DNA of 64,000 bases from Candidatus Collierbacteria bacterium GW2011_GWB1_44_6 (GTDB taxonomy: Bacteria > Patescibacteriota > Microgenomatia > UBA1400 > MFAQ01), in the NCBI GenBank assembly GCA_000998025.1, contig LCJG01000002.1:1-64000 (forward strand), read 5' to 3'. Under the pieces are notes generated by a model. That model did no database searches and had not been told where the DNA came from. It saw nothing but the letters and a program-made list of their open reading frames with translations. A program made the translations under genes and the position numbers. This document shows, piece after piece, positions 9,219 through 17,514 of this stretch. Position 1 is the first letter of the stretch; each line of letters begins with the position of its first letter.

Positions 9219-9911
9219 GTGATAAAGAAGTTGTCTGTCATCATGCCGGTATACAACGAAGATAAGCTCGTAGTAAAGGCAGTTAGAAAAGTTCTTGGAG
9301 TGAATTTTGGAAAAATAAAGCTAGAGCTAATAGTGGTAAATGATGGGAGCACAGACGGAACCGAGGAAAAACTCAAAAGACTTAAGTCGATAAAGGTTAT
9401 ATCCCTTAAAAAGAATCAGGGTAAGGGGGCGGCGATAAGACGCGGTCTAAAGGAAGTTACCGGAGACGCAGTAGTTATTCAGGATGCAGACTTGGAGTAT
9501 GATCCTCGCGAATTGCAGATATTGTTGAAACTGATCACCGATGGGGACGCAGACGTAGTTTACGGATCGCGGTTTATGGGAGACAGGCCACACAGGGTGT
9601 TATTTTTCTGGCACATGGTGGCGAACAATATTCTTACTCTAATTTCCAACATGTGTACTAATCTGAACCTTACCGACATGGAAACTGGGTATAAAATGTT
9701 TACAAAAGAAGTGGCAAAAAGATTAGACCTCAGGGAAAACCGCTTTGGACTGGAGCCGGAGTTTACGGCAAAGGTCGCCAAAATGGGTGTGCGGGTATAC
9801 GAAGTCGGTATCAGCTATCATGGACGAAACTACGAACAAGGCAAGAAAATTGGCTGGAAGGACGGTGTCTGGGCGCTATGGTGTATCCTAAGATACAATC
9901 TATTTCCCTGA
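9219..9911 (+). CDS. GT2 polyprenyl-phosphate hexose synthase-like (DPM1 type)
   Basis: 230 aa from a GTG start that gives the standard opening (V)-I-K-K-L-S-V-I-M-P-V-Y-N-E-D. An upstream TTG at 9201 is possible but would lie inside the promoter. It has V-V-N-D-G-S-T-D-G-T, Q-D-A-D-L-E-Y-D-P-R-E and G-S-R-F, the landmarks of dolichol-phosphate mannosyltransferase-like enzymes. No C-terminal membrane anchor is present. The likely reaction is NDP-hexose plus polyprenyl phosphate giving polyprenyl-P-hexose, the donor needed by the many GT-C proteins here. Its 3' end overlaps the convergent methyltransferase gene by 12 nt. Confidence 0.9.
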   Translation: MIKKLSVIMPVYNEDKLVVKAVRKVLGVNFGKIKLELIVVNDGSTDGTEEKLKRLKSIKVISLKKNQGKGAAIRRGLKEVTGDAVVIQDADLEYDPRELQILLKLITDGDADVVYGSRFMGDRPHRVLFFWHMVANNILTLISNMCTNLNLTDMETGYKMFTKEVAKRLDLRENRFGLEPEFTAKVAKMGVRVYEVGISYHGRNYEQGKKIGWKDGVWALWCILRYNLFP

Positions 9912-10628
9912 CTTTCGAGCGATCAGTACCAGACTTTGACCAATAGGCGGACGCAAATACTTTTCCAGATATAAAAGTGGGACTATAAATTTGTCAAACA
10001 GTTTTCCAAAATAATTATCCTGCTTATTTGCCCCCGGCTTAGATCTGCTTAATTTTCCGATCAAGACTCCCCTACCCCACCAAAGAAAATATCCAGGTAA
10101 GTTGACATAGTGAATTTTTTCAATTTTAAAACCAGCTTTTTCAACTTTTTCCTTCAGACTTTTATGGGTATAGCGGCGGTAGTGCCCCATGTCCGTGTCC
10201 AGCTTTCCGTAGATCTCAGGGCGGGCGGGAACAAACAGTAGCAGACGACCACCTGACTCTAATAATTTAAAGCAGTTTAAAAAAGCTTTCTTGTCGTCTT
10301 TGATATGTTCAAAAACGTTGGAGGAAAAAATGGTATCCATCTTGCCAATTAATATTTCAGGAGCTTCGTTTTCGATATCGAGTTTCAATACCGGATCGGT
10401 GAAGGTCTGTTTGAGTTTGTTTATATAGTCAGAGTAAATGTCGGAGAGAATAATGATGGCTTTCCCGGGAAACAGCTTCGAAAGGGCTCCCTGTCCACTT
10501 CCGATTTCCAAAATGGTTCGGCCAAAATACTGCTTGAAGTTGCCCATTAACCAGTGGTTATACCGATCGAGACTGGTAGCCTGCTCTAGTATGGAATGGC
10601 TTTGCTCTGACCATTCAAGATTTTTCAT
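9900..10628 (-). CDS. Class I SAM-dependent methyltransferase
   Basis: 242 aa Rossmann-fold methyltransferase. Motif I is I-L-E41-I-G-S-G-Q-G47, motif II/III is F-S-S-N-V-F-E-H-I, and the motif around G-G-R-L-L-L-F-V-P-A is intact. The segment G-H-Y-R-R-Y-T recurs in the methyltransferases at 16713 and 26906, so these three are related. A C-terminal hydrophobic region suggests membrane association. The substrate is probably a glycan or lipid-linked sugar, judged from the neighbouring flippase. Its start overlaps the flippase gene by 14 nt. Confidence 0.88.
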   Translation of the reverse strand: MKNLEWSEQSHSILEQATSLDRYNHWLMGNFKQYFGRTILEIGSGQGALSKLFPGKAIIILSDIYSDYINKLKQTFTDPVLKLDIENEAPEILIGKMDTIFSSNVFEHIKDDKKAFLNCFKLLESGGRLLLFVPARPEIYGKLDTDMGHYRRYTHKSLKEKVEKAGFKIEKIHYVNLPGYFLWWGRGVLIGKLSRSKPGANKQDNYFGKLFDKFIVPLLYLEKYLRPPIGQSLVLIARKSGK

Positions 10629-11862
10629 GGAGAAGGGCGTTTATTTTTGCCGATGAAGCTATAAGTACAAAAATATTGGAAGCTAAGAGGGAAATGGCGG
10701 GAGCGTGATATCCCACTTTGGGGATCAGAATAAGATCAAGAACGACCAAGATGGTGGTCTGGATAGCCACCATTCTGGTGTAGAAAGATAACTGATTAAA
10801 GGCGTAGATGAGGACAGAGTTAAAAATAATGATATACAAAAAAGGAACCATGGCCAGGATCAGATTGCGGAAAACGGAGATCGACTCCGTATACTTTTCA
10901 CCGTAAACCAGAGTAATGATGGGGCCTGCAAAAAGAGAGATGATCGCCATGAAGGCGGCGATGCCCGAAACGAGTAATAATAATTTTTTCATATAGGAAA
11001 CCGTCTTTGAGTGAGAATCAAATGAGGAGAAGCGCGGGTTGATGACCGAGTTTAGCCCTGCGGCCAACATGGCGAAAAATATCGTCACCCGGCTGGCAGC
11101 GGAGAAGATGCCGGCGGAGTAATTCCCTGCCATGAGGTTCAATAGAACAATATCGATCCGGGAAGTCATCACGGTAAAGATGCGGGAAACAGCTATCCAC
11201 TTGGAAAAATGAAATATGTTCCAAAAGGCATCTTTAAAAAAATCTAGCTCGATCGTATAAAGTTGTTTACCAAAGGTGATTAGTAGGGCAATGAAGGTAG
11301 ATATAATGTTGGCTATTAAGGCATTTCCTATGGTCAACTTACCCATCTTAAAGATGACCAAGACGATCAAAATCTTGACCGCACTATCAATTATTTGGCT
11401 GGCTGAATAAGACCAGAATTTACGGCCAGCGGTAAAAAACCCCTGGGTGTAAATAATCAAAAGATAATTAAAGGAGATAATTCCGGTGAGAATGAAATCT
11501 GTCTGCAATGACCCAGGTACGACCAGATTGCTGACAAACGAAACAGTGCCAAACAAAAGAAGAACAAGTACTCCGATAGCAAATTCCAGCCAAAAGCTGG
11601 TCGCCAGATATTGATATTTATCAATGTGTTTTTTGGGTAAAAAATTGACTAGCGAACTGGAAATACCCAAGTCCCCCAAACTGAAGACGATGGCCGCGAG
11701 TGCCGTCAAAGCAGAATAAACGCCGAAGTTAACCGGCCCCAGACTCCTGGCCAGCAGAATGGTATAGACAAAGCCGATGACCGCCGACACACCTAGGCCG
11801 ATTGCCACAACAAAAGAGTCCTTGATTGTCTGCGTCTTGAGAATACCAATAATTTTCTTCAC
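10615..11862 (-). CDS. Wzx-like polysaccharide/lipid-linked oligosaccharide flippase
   Basis: 415 aa with about 12 membrane helices and the MATE/MOP-superfamily opening V-V-A-I-G-L-G-V-S-A-V-I-G-F-V-Y-T, then L-G-P-V-N-F-G-V-Y-S-A, standard for Wzx/RfbX polysaccharide-biosynthesis flippases. It would move undecaprenyl-PP oligosaccharide to the outer face. The start codon is GTG with TAAGAT 6 nt upstream on the minus strand, a weaker fit to the leaderless pattern. It is the first gene of a two-gene unit with the downstream methyltransferase, and one of two flippases in the window (the other starts at 43714). Confidence 0.9.
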   Translation of the reverse strand: MKKIIGILKTQTIKDSFVVAIGLGVSAVIGFVYTILLARSLGPVNFGVYSALTALAAIVFSLGDLGISSSLVNFLPKKHIDKYQYLATSFWLEFAIGVLVLLLFGTVSFVSNLVVPGSLQTDFILTGIISFNYLLIIYTQGFFTAGRKFWSYSASQIIDSAVKILIVLVIFKMGKLTIGNALIANIISTFIALLITFGKQLYTIELDFFKDAFWNIFHFSKWIAVSRIFTVMTSRIDIVLLNLMAGNYSAGIFSAASRVTIFFAMLAAGLNSVINPRFSSFDSHSKTVSYMKKLLLLVSGIAAFMAIISLFAGPIITLVYGEKYTESISVFRNLILAMVPFLYIIIFNSVLIYAFNQLSFYTRMVAIQTTILVVLDLILIPKVGYHAPAISLLASNIFVLIASSAKINALLHEKS

Positions 11863-11898
11863 TACTATATCTTACAATCCCGATGTACGATATATCTA
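11863..11898. promoter_or_regulatory. Short divergent intergenic region
   Basis: Thirty-six bases separate the flippase (minus, GTG at 11862) from the unknown 608-aa gene (plus, ATG at 11899). On the minus strand TAAGAT (11869-11874) sits 6 nt before the GTG. On the plus strand TACAAT (11873-11878) or TACGAT (11886-11891) could be the -10 box. No convincing -35 element is visible, so this is a positional call. Confidence 0.38.
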
Positions 11899-13725
11899 AT
11901 GGAATCATCCTTACCAGAAAAAGAACGCTTTGGAGTGAAATATATAATTTATTCTGATTTTGAAAGGACTGTAAAACCAATTGACCAAATGATGGCTGCG
12001 ACTGGTCTTTCAAGCAATGAATTGATTGGCACAGATCAACAAAAGACGTTAATAGTTGGATGGATAGACCAAAGAACGGAGTTGGCTGAGAGGTATAGGA
12101 TAGTAGTAACCGAAACTGACTTTGTACCTGGAAAACTAGCGTCTAACATTTTTGATGTGAGGAAAGTATACGATGGTTTATTTCTTGGCATGGACGGTTT
12201 ATATGTATTGCATTCATCACTATCAAATAAAAAAGATCCAAATATTTCAAGTTTAAATGAAAAATGGATCGAACTAGAAAGACAAATTGATTCAACAGCT
12301 TTGACTCTTTCTTATTCTCGTAAAGAAGGGAGCGACCCTGAGTATGACAATAAGCTTGATATTGTTGTGCGGACCATACGAGAGATAAGTACGTTTATTG
12401 AAGAAATTAAAGATGCGACAACAGACGAAGATATCAAAGTATATTTATCCAGATCAATGTTGGCTGCACAGTCCATAACCGACTCTTTAAAAGAGATTCC
12501 TATCAGCAAGAAGATCAGAGAAGAATTGCGTGAATATTCACAAGGGCTAAGGGAGAATGGACTAAGCGAAATGAGGATTTATCAGAAAGAGCATATATAT
12601 AAAAGAGAACTACTGCAACGTTACGCGGGGAAAAAAGACATAAAGTCGTCCTCCCTAGTATCTTCTCTATTTCCAGAGCTTCCATTTGGGAAAAATAGCT
12701 TCGATAGGATACTTATTCCAGATACGCTTTCAATAAGAATTCTTCACCATATGAATCTAGATGACTTTAACGAAGTCTTTACTTCGATTTCTAGTATTCT
12801 AAAAGAGGAAGGCCACGCAACAATATTTCCTATTAGAAACGCTCCTGAAAAATCACAAAAATTTAATCGTGGCGCGTTGATAGGCTCTCTTGAGGCCTTA
12901 GTCGTGGACAGCCATGGAATGGTATCTTGGGAAATTAAAAACTCAGATGAAGAGGCTCTGGAAGAAGTACTAATTATCAAAAAACATTCTTCATCAAACA
13001 AAGAAGCCTTGGAAAAAGCATTAAAGTACCTTGAGGTAATTAATAAAGAAAATGAAAAAATCGTTTCAAACTTATCGAGATGGTTTAAAGAAGGTGCGAA
13101 GAACCTTCTGGATACAGGAGCCATCCTTATAAACGATGGAGTGGTGTTTGTAAGATGTTTAATTACTCCTCATTTGCTAGCAGATGATACCCCGATTGTC
13201 TTGGTTTCTCCAGATCCGGTTCGTCAAAAAACGCTTGGTATCGGCGCTCTTCATGACTCTGTCTACATTGATCTGGTAAACGAAAGCCAGAAACGAGGGG
13301 AGGAAGCTAGAAAAAAAATGATGGATCGATTCCAATTTACTGACTTTACAGAAGCCTATTTAGAATTTACCCCTAAGGAAAATGGGTGTTTCTTGGGAAA
13401 ATTTGATCTTTCTGTAAAATATTATTATGGAGACTTGCCACACGTATTTGAAGATCCTAAATTCCTAGATAAACTAGTACGTATATATAACATCAGTAGT
13501 GTTGGAGATACAATACAAGATTTGAATATTGTAAAAATTATTCGTGAAGCAAACATTACGAGTGAGATAAACTCCCGGATCAAAAAAATGGAAGATAAAA
13601 TGTTTTCCTCTTCGGATATCACGACATACCGGAGACTGGCTACTCTTGCTTACATAGAGGGGTCACTAAAGCCGGACTCTCAGGCATGGAACAAACTGAA
13701 AGAGTTAGAGGCGGAATTTATTTAG
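11899..13725 (+). CDS. Unknown 608-aa protein with an embedded methyltransferase-like half-domain
   Basis: I do not recognise this protein as a whole. It is soluble, rich in Ser/Glu/Lys and predicted largely helical, with no membrane segment or signal peptide. Residues about 258-314 (E-L-P-F-G-K-N-S-F-D-R-I-L, then S-I-L-K-E-E-G-H-A-T-I-F-P-I) read like the second half of a class I methyltransferase, the L-P-F-x-x-x-S-F-D strand and the L-K-x-G-G strand. No glycine-rich motif I precedes it, so SAM binding is doubtful. It stands alone on the plus strand between minus-strand glycan genes and its 3' end overlaps the convergent RMD-like gene by 8 nt. By eye it is more A/T-rich than its neighbours. 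Its function is unknown. Confidence 0.8.
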   Translation: MESSLPEKERFGVKYIIYSDFERTVKPIDQMMAATGLSSNELIGTDQQKTLIVGWIDQRTELAERYRIVVTETDFVPGKLASNIFDVRKVYDGLFLGMDGLYVLHSSLSNKKDPNISSLNEKWIELERQIDSTALTLSYSRKEGSDPEYDNKLDIVVRTIREISTFIEEIKDATTDEDIKVYLSRSMLAAQSITDSLKEIPISKKIREELREYSQGLRENGLSEMRIYQKEHIYKRELLQRYAGKKDIKSSSLVSSLFPELPFGKNSFDRILIPDTLSIRILHHMNLDDFNEVFTSISSILKEEGHATIFPIRNAPEKSQKFNRGALIGSLEALVVDSHGMVSWEIKNSDEEALEEVLIIKKHSSSNKEALEKALKYLEVINKENEKIVSNLSRWFKEGAKNLLDTGAILINDGVVFVRCLITPHLLADDTPIVLVSPDPVRQKTLGIGALHDSVYIDLVNESQKRGEEARKKMMDRFQFTDFTEAYLEFTPKENGCFLGKFDLSVKYYYGDLPHVFEDPKFLDKLVRIYNISSVGDTIQDLNIVKIIREANITSEINSRIKKMEDKMFSSSDITTYRRLATLAYIEGSLKPDSQAWNKLKELEAEFI

Positions 13726-14650
13726 ATCTGTACCAATCCAGTAAGTCTTTGAGGGTTTGTTCGATGGGGATTTCGGGGGTCCAGCCGGTTTCGGTAGTAA
13801 TTTTGGCGTGAGAACCGATAATAACAGGCACGTCGGAGGGATTGTTTCTAGTGGGGTCGATTGAATGTTCAATTTTTACGTAGGCGTTTTTTATCAAACC
13901 CTGATAGATATCTCCGGTAGAGATCGCTTTCCCCGAACATACGTTATACCTCTCCCCAGTTTTTCCTTTATCCAGTAATAAGCGGTATGCACGAACCACA
14001 TCACGTACATCAGTATAATCCCGCAAATTTTCCAAGTATCCGGTCAATAGGAGGGGTGCTTTGTTTCCTTTTTCGATTTCGACAATTTGAGTTGCGATAT
14101 CCGAAGCGAGGAAACCAACTCCTTGTCCGGGTCCTGTGTGACTGAATGAGGCTGAGTAAACTATATCAATTTTGTTTACCCGGACATAGGCTTTTGCTGT
14201 GTAATAACAAGCTAATTTACTGATCGCATATGGGCTTCTCGGATCAAAACCGGTTTCTTCGGTAATGGGAAGCTTATCTTCAGGAACATCCCCATATTCT
14301 ACCGAGGAACCGACCAATAAAGTTCTAGGGTGGTAGCCGGGGTTATTTTTTATGGATTCTAGAAGATTTACGGTTCCAATGGTATTTATTTCAAAAGTTT
14401 TTTTGGGTGAGGTCCAAGAGTGGTGGGGGCTTGGTTGGGCGGCGAGATGAAAAATATAATCCGGACGAAGATTTTTCATTAAATTGTCGACTTTTTCAGT
14501 ATCAGTGATATCACAAACGAATACTTTATCCGATTTTATCTCCGGCTCGTTCAATGATGTTCCAAAAACTTTGTAACCATTACTTTCCAGTTCTTTCCAC
14601 AGGTGTCTACCCACAAATCCTTCACTACCGGTGATTAGTGCTTTTTTCAT
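13718..14650 (-). CDS. rmd: GDP-4-dehydro-6-deoxy-D-mannose reductase-like SDR
   Basis: 310 aa extended short-chain dehydrogenase. G8-S-E-G-F-V-G14 binds NAD(P), S115/S116 and Y141-x3-K145 (Y-A-I-S-K) form the catalytic set, and H-T-G-P-G-Q with R-D-Y-T-D-V-R-D-V-V-R-A-Y are typical of the RMD family. It would reduce the 4-keto intermediate made by GDP-mannose 4,6-dehydratase (15660-16688) to GDP-D-rhamnose. The family also includes reductases with other stereochemistry, so the product is likely but not certain. It lies 20 nt downstream of another SDR gene. Confidence 0.82.
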   Translation of the reverse strand: MKKALITGSEGFVGRHLWKELESNGYKVFGTSLNEPEIKSDKVFVCDITDTEKVDNLMKNLRPDYIFHLAAQPSPHHSWTSPKKTFEINTIGTVNLLESIKNNPGYHPRTLLVGSSVEYGDVPEDKLPITEETGFDPRSPYAISKLACYYTAKAYVRVNKIDIVYSASFSHTGPGQGVGFLASDIATQIVEIEKGNKAPLLLTGYLENLRDYTDVRDVVRAYRLLLDKGKTGERYNVCSGKAISTGDIYQGLIKNAYVKIEHSIDPTRNNPSDVPVIIGSHAKITTETGWTPEIPIEQTLKDLLDWYRSK

Positions 14651-14670
14651 TAATTTTCTAAAAACAAAAA

Positions 14671-15654
14671 TTAATAACCATAGATCCCTCTTTCGGGAAG
14701 TTTACCACCATTTAAGACCCGCAGCCTGTCCATCATTAGAGTGTAGCTAATTTGGTCTAGACCGTTTAACTGCCTGAAACCCAGCTCCTCAAGTAGCTCA
14801 ATGTCAAAACGGATGTCTTTTATTTTTGCGAGACCACCAAATCTTGGATCAGGCTCCCCGGGTTTGTCTGGCCGTCCAACTACCCTAGCCATCGAAAGGA
14901 AGAAATCCTCAAGGCTGGGGCTATATCCACTGGTAACCAAAAAACGATCACCGATATCTACTCTCTTACTGGTCATGGCATAGAAAAAAATACTAGCGGC
15001 ATCCTTTGAGTGCAGAAATGGCCTATTCTGTTTGAGATCGCCGTGAACGATTTTTTCCTCACCACGAACAAACTGATCCATAATATCCGGCCCGATAAAG
15101 CCCAAACGTTGACCCTCCCCTGTCGTGTTTCCAATAAACGAGAATCTGATATCAATGTCAGGCAAATATTTCAAGGCGTCATAGAACATATTATTTTTGC
15201 TTAGGACATAAGTATCTCCATTTTCTTTCAGTGGATGGTGAACACTAATCAGGCCAGACTCTTTGATGTCGAATTGGAGAACTGAGCATGGTAGGATCAC
15301 TATTGGCCTTTTTTCCCTTGGTAATTTTTTGACTGATTCCAACATTTGTATTACTCCAAGGTGATTAACTTGGTCTGCGAGTATGGGATTCTCTTTAGCT
15401 ATTCTCGGATCAGATATACCGGCCAGACAAATAATCACATCGAAACCACCTTTCGCAATAACTTCATCGGCAGTTTCCGGGTGACGAAAGTCAACATAAT
15501 GAATGCCATCGCGTATTGATGCCCGTCCCATTTCGGTACTGGTAATCTCAACCTTAAAACCACGTTGAGTGAGACCGCTATCGGTTGCCCGACCTATCAT
15601 TCCATCCCCTCCAGGAATAAGAATTTTCCCTTCAGCGAATTCAGATCTGCTCAT
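14671..15654 (-). CDS. NAD(P)-dependent sugar epimerase/dehydratase (extended SDR), role unclear
   Basis: 327 aa. G15-G-D-G-M-I-G21 is the Rossmann glycine motif, S124 and Y149-V-L-S-K153 complete the SDR active site, and G-F-I-G-P-D-I-M-D-Q-F resembles the same region in the adjacent RMD-like protein. Sequence features do not fit RMD or GDP-fucose synthase closely (no H-T-G-P-G). It sits between the dehydratase and the RMD-like reductase, so it may be a second reductase or epimerase on the same GDP-4-keto-6-deoxymannose, giving a branch to another deoxysugar (inference). Confidence 0.8.
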   Translation of the reverse strand: MSRSEFAEGKILIPGGDGMIGRATDSGLTQRGFKVEITSTEMGRASIRDGIHYVDFRHPETADEVIAKGGFDVIICLAGISDPRIAKENPILADQVNHLGVIQMLESVKKLPREKRPIVILPCSVLQFDIKESGLISVHHPLKENGDTYVLSKNNMFYDALKYLPDIDIRFSFIGNTTGEGQRLGFIGPDIMDQFVRGEEKIVHGDLKQNRPFLHSKDAASIFFYAMTSKRVDIGDRFLVTSGYSPSLEDFFLSMARVVGRPDKPGEPDPRFGGLAKIKDIRFDIELLEELGFRQLNGLDQISYTLMMDRLRVLNGGKLPERGIYGY

Positions 15655-15659
15655 GTGGT

Positions 15660-16688
15660 CTATTTTACATTATGAGATTTTAACCATTCGATGTCGGCAT
15701 CGACCATGATCTCCATTAGCTCTTTCATAAAGACTTTTGGCTCCCAGCCAAGTTCTTTTTTGGCCAAGGAGTAATCCCCTCTCATATCGGTAATTTCGGT
15801 GGGGCGGAGTAACCGCTCATTGGACATGACATGGTCTTCCCAGTTCATACCCACATGATCGAAAGCAGCTTTACAGGCATCTTTTATAGAATAGTTGGTA
15901 TCGGTGCCAATGACGTAGTCTTTGGGTTTCTCCTGCTGGAGCATGAGCCACATCGCTTCCACATAATCCTTGGAATAGCCCCAGTCGCGCATGGCGTTTA
16001 GGTCGCCGAGGTGGATTCTGCCCTGAGCGTCCACCATAGGTTCTCCGAGTTCGTTGACAGGAGGATTTTGGATGCCAAGCTTGATACAGGCGACACCCAT
16101 GGAAATTTTGCGGGTGACGAAGTGCAATGAACGGCGGGGTGACTCGTGATTGAAAAGAATTCCACCGCAAACGAACATGCCGTAAGATTCACGATAGCAA
16201 TTGATCATCATGTGAGCGTAGGCTTTGGCAATTCCGTAAGGATTGTTAGCAAAAAGTGGAGTGGACTCATTGGCTCTATCAACACCTTTTACCCCGCCAA
16301 GAATTTCTCTCGAAGTGGCTTGATAGACTTTGGCATGAGGAGCAAAGTGGCGGACGGCTTCAAAAACTCGGACAGGTCCTAGGGCAGTAACTTCGCCGGT
16401 ATAGAAGGGATGAGACCAAGCGTCTCCCGGGACGGACTGGGCCGCGATATTGTAAACCTCGTCGGGCTGGTACTTGATCATGACTCGATTGAGTGACTCC
16501 TGATCGATCAGGTCGGCTGCTTCCAAAATAATTTTGCCTTTCAGGTGCTCGATGTTTTCGTGAACCATGGCGGTGGAGCGGCGGATGGAGCCAACTACTT
16601 TGTACCCTTTCTCAAGTAGTAGTTCTGCTAGATATGAACCATCTTGGGAAGAGACTCCTACGATGACTGCCGTTTTTTGTTTTTCCAT
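15660..16688 (-). CDS. gmd: GDP-mannose 4,6-dehydratase
   Basis: 342 aa. The family signatures are present: S14-Q-D-G-S-Y-L-A-E, G-S-I-R-R-S, the active-site S126/E128 and Y151-G-I-A-K155, N-H-E-S-P-R-R and F-V-T-R-K-I. The enzyme converts GDP-D-mannose to GDP-4-keto-6-deoxy-D-mannose using bound NADP. One oddity: the usual G-I-T-G-Q-D-G reads G-V-S-S-Q-D-G, with Ser replacing the middle glycine of the nucleotide-binding loop. It starts the three-gene GDP-deoxysugar cassette that continues downstream with two further SDRs. Confidence 0.92.
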   Translation of the reverse strand: MEKQKTAVIVGVSSQDGSYLAELLLEKGYKVVGSIRRSTAMVHENIEHLKGKIILEAADLIDQESLNRVMIKYQPDEVYNIAAQSVPGDAWSHPFYTGEVTALGPVRVFEAVRHFAPHAKVYQATSREILGGVKGVDRANESTPLFANNPYGIAKAYAHMMINCYRESYGMFVCGGILFNHESPRRSLHFVTRKISMGVACIKLGIQNPPVNELGEPMVDAQGRIHLGDLNAMRDWGYSKDYVEAMWLMLQQEKPKDYVIGTDTNYSIKDACKAAFDHVGMNWEDHVMSNERLLRPTEITDMRGDYSLAKKELGWEPKVFMKELMEIMVDADIEWLKSHNVK

Positions 16689-16712
16689 AATAGCTATTTT
16701 ATCTTAATAATC

Positions 16713-17459
16713 CTATTTCTTCTTTAGAACAGTAAAGATTGAGATGCCGATGGGATAGCTGATATATTTCATCAGCTTAATTTCGGTGACAAAGATAATT
16801 TTGAGAAGGTCATTTATCAAACTTTTCTTGGCTATATCATAGTTGAGCTTGGAATCGTAACTGTTGACCTTTTTGAAGGGTTTCAAACGTCCCAGAAGCC
16901 GTAGGAGGATGATTGCTGGCGACAGAAAGAAATTGAAGTAACTGATCCTATCGATAGCCAACCGGGTTTTTATAGCAAGCCAGCGCATCCTACTCCTGGT
17001 ATATCTCCGGAAGTGGCCCTGCTCGCTGTCGTGCTCTGACCAGATAAATTGAAGTGCCGGAGTAGTGATAATAATCTTGCCACCTTTCTTTAGAACACGT
17101 TTGGCTTCCAAGAGTATCCCCGAGTCATCTTCGATATGTTCAATCACATCCAAAAGAAGGACGTAGTCAAAGGAGTTGGCGTTAAAAGGGAGTTTTTTTG
17201 CATCGACCAGGCGAATGTTTTTGTGGCCTCTTTTCCGAGCAAAGTCGATGGCTACCGGCATATTGTCTATACCGTAGAGTTTGGGCTTATCCAAGCAACC
17301 CTCCAAGAAAGTAAGTGTCTCACCGGTACCGCAGCCGATGTCCAGTATTTTTAAACCGGGTTTTTTTTCGAGTGATTGCCGGAGGATCTGCCTGCGGCCT
17401 TCCCACCACCAGTGGATTTTTTCGATTTCATGGAAATGTCGAAGCAGTTTTTCGTTCAT
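16713..17459 (-). CDS. Class I SAM-dependent methyltransferase
   Basis: 248 aa. Motif I is I-L-D-I-G-C-G-T-G-E, the acidic loop D-V-I-E-H-I-E-D-D follows, and G-G-K-I-I-I-T-T-P-A closes the fold. Q-G-H-F-R-R-Y-T matches the H-Y-R-R-Y segment of the methyltransferases at 9900 and 26906. The C-terminal third is hydrophobic and basic, consistent with membrane association. It lies directly upstream of gmd in the same direction, so a sugar or lipid-linked glycan substrate is likely. Confidence 0.87.
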   Translation of the reverse strand: MNEKLLRHFHEIEKIHWWWEGRRQILRQSLEKKPGLKILDIGCGTGETLTFLEGCLDKPKLYGIDNMPVAIDFARKRGHKNIRLVDAKKLPFNANSFDYVLLLDVIEHIEDDSGILLEAKRVLKKGGKIIITTPALQFIWSEHDSEQGHFRRYTRSRMRWLAIKTRLAIDRISYFNFFLSPAIILLRLLGRLKPFKKVNSYDSKLNYDIAKKSLINDLLKIIFVTEIKLMKYISYPIGISIFTVLKKK

Positions 17460-17514
17460 GACTTGTTTTTGATTTTATCTGTAAGAAAGTAAAAATGATA
17501 CCTGGAGTGTAACT

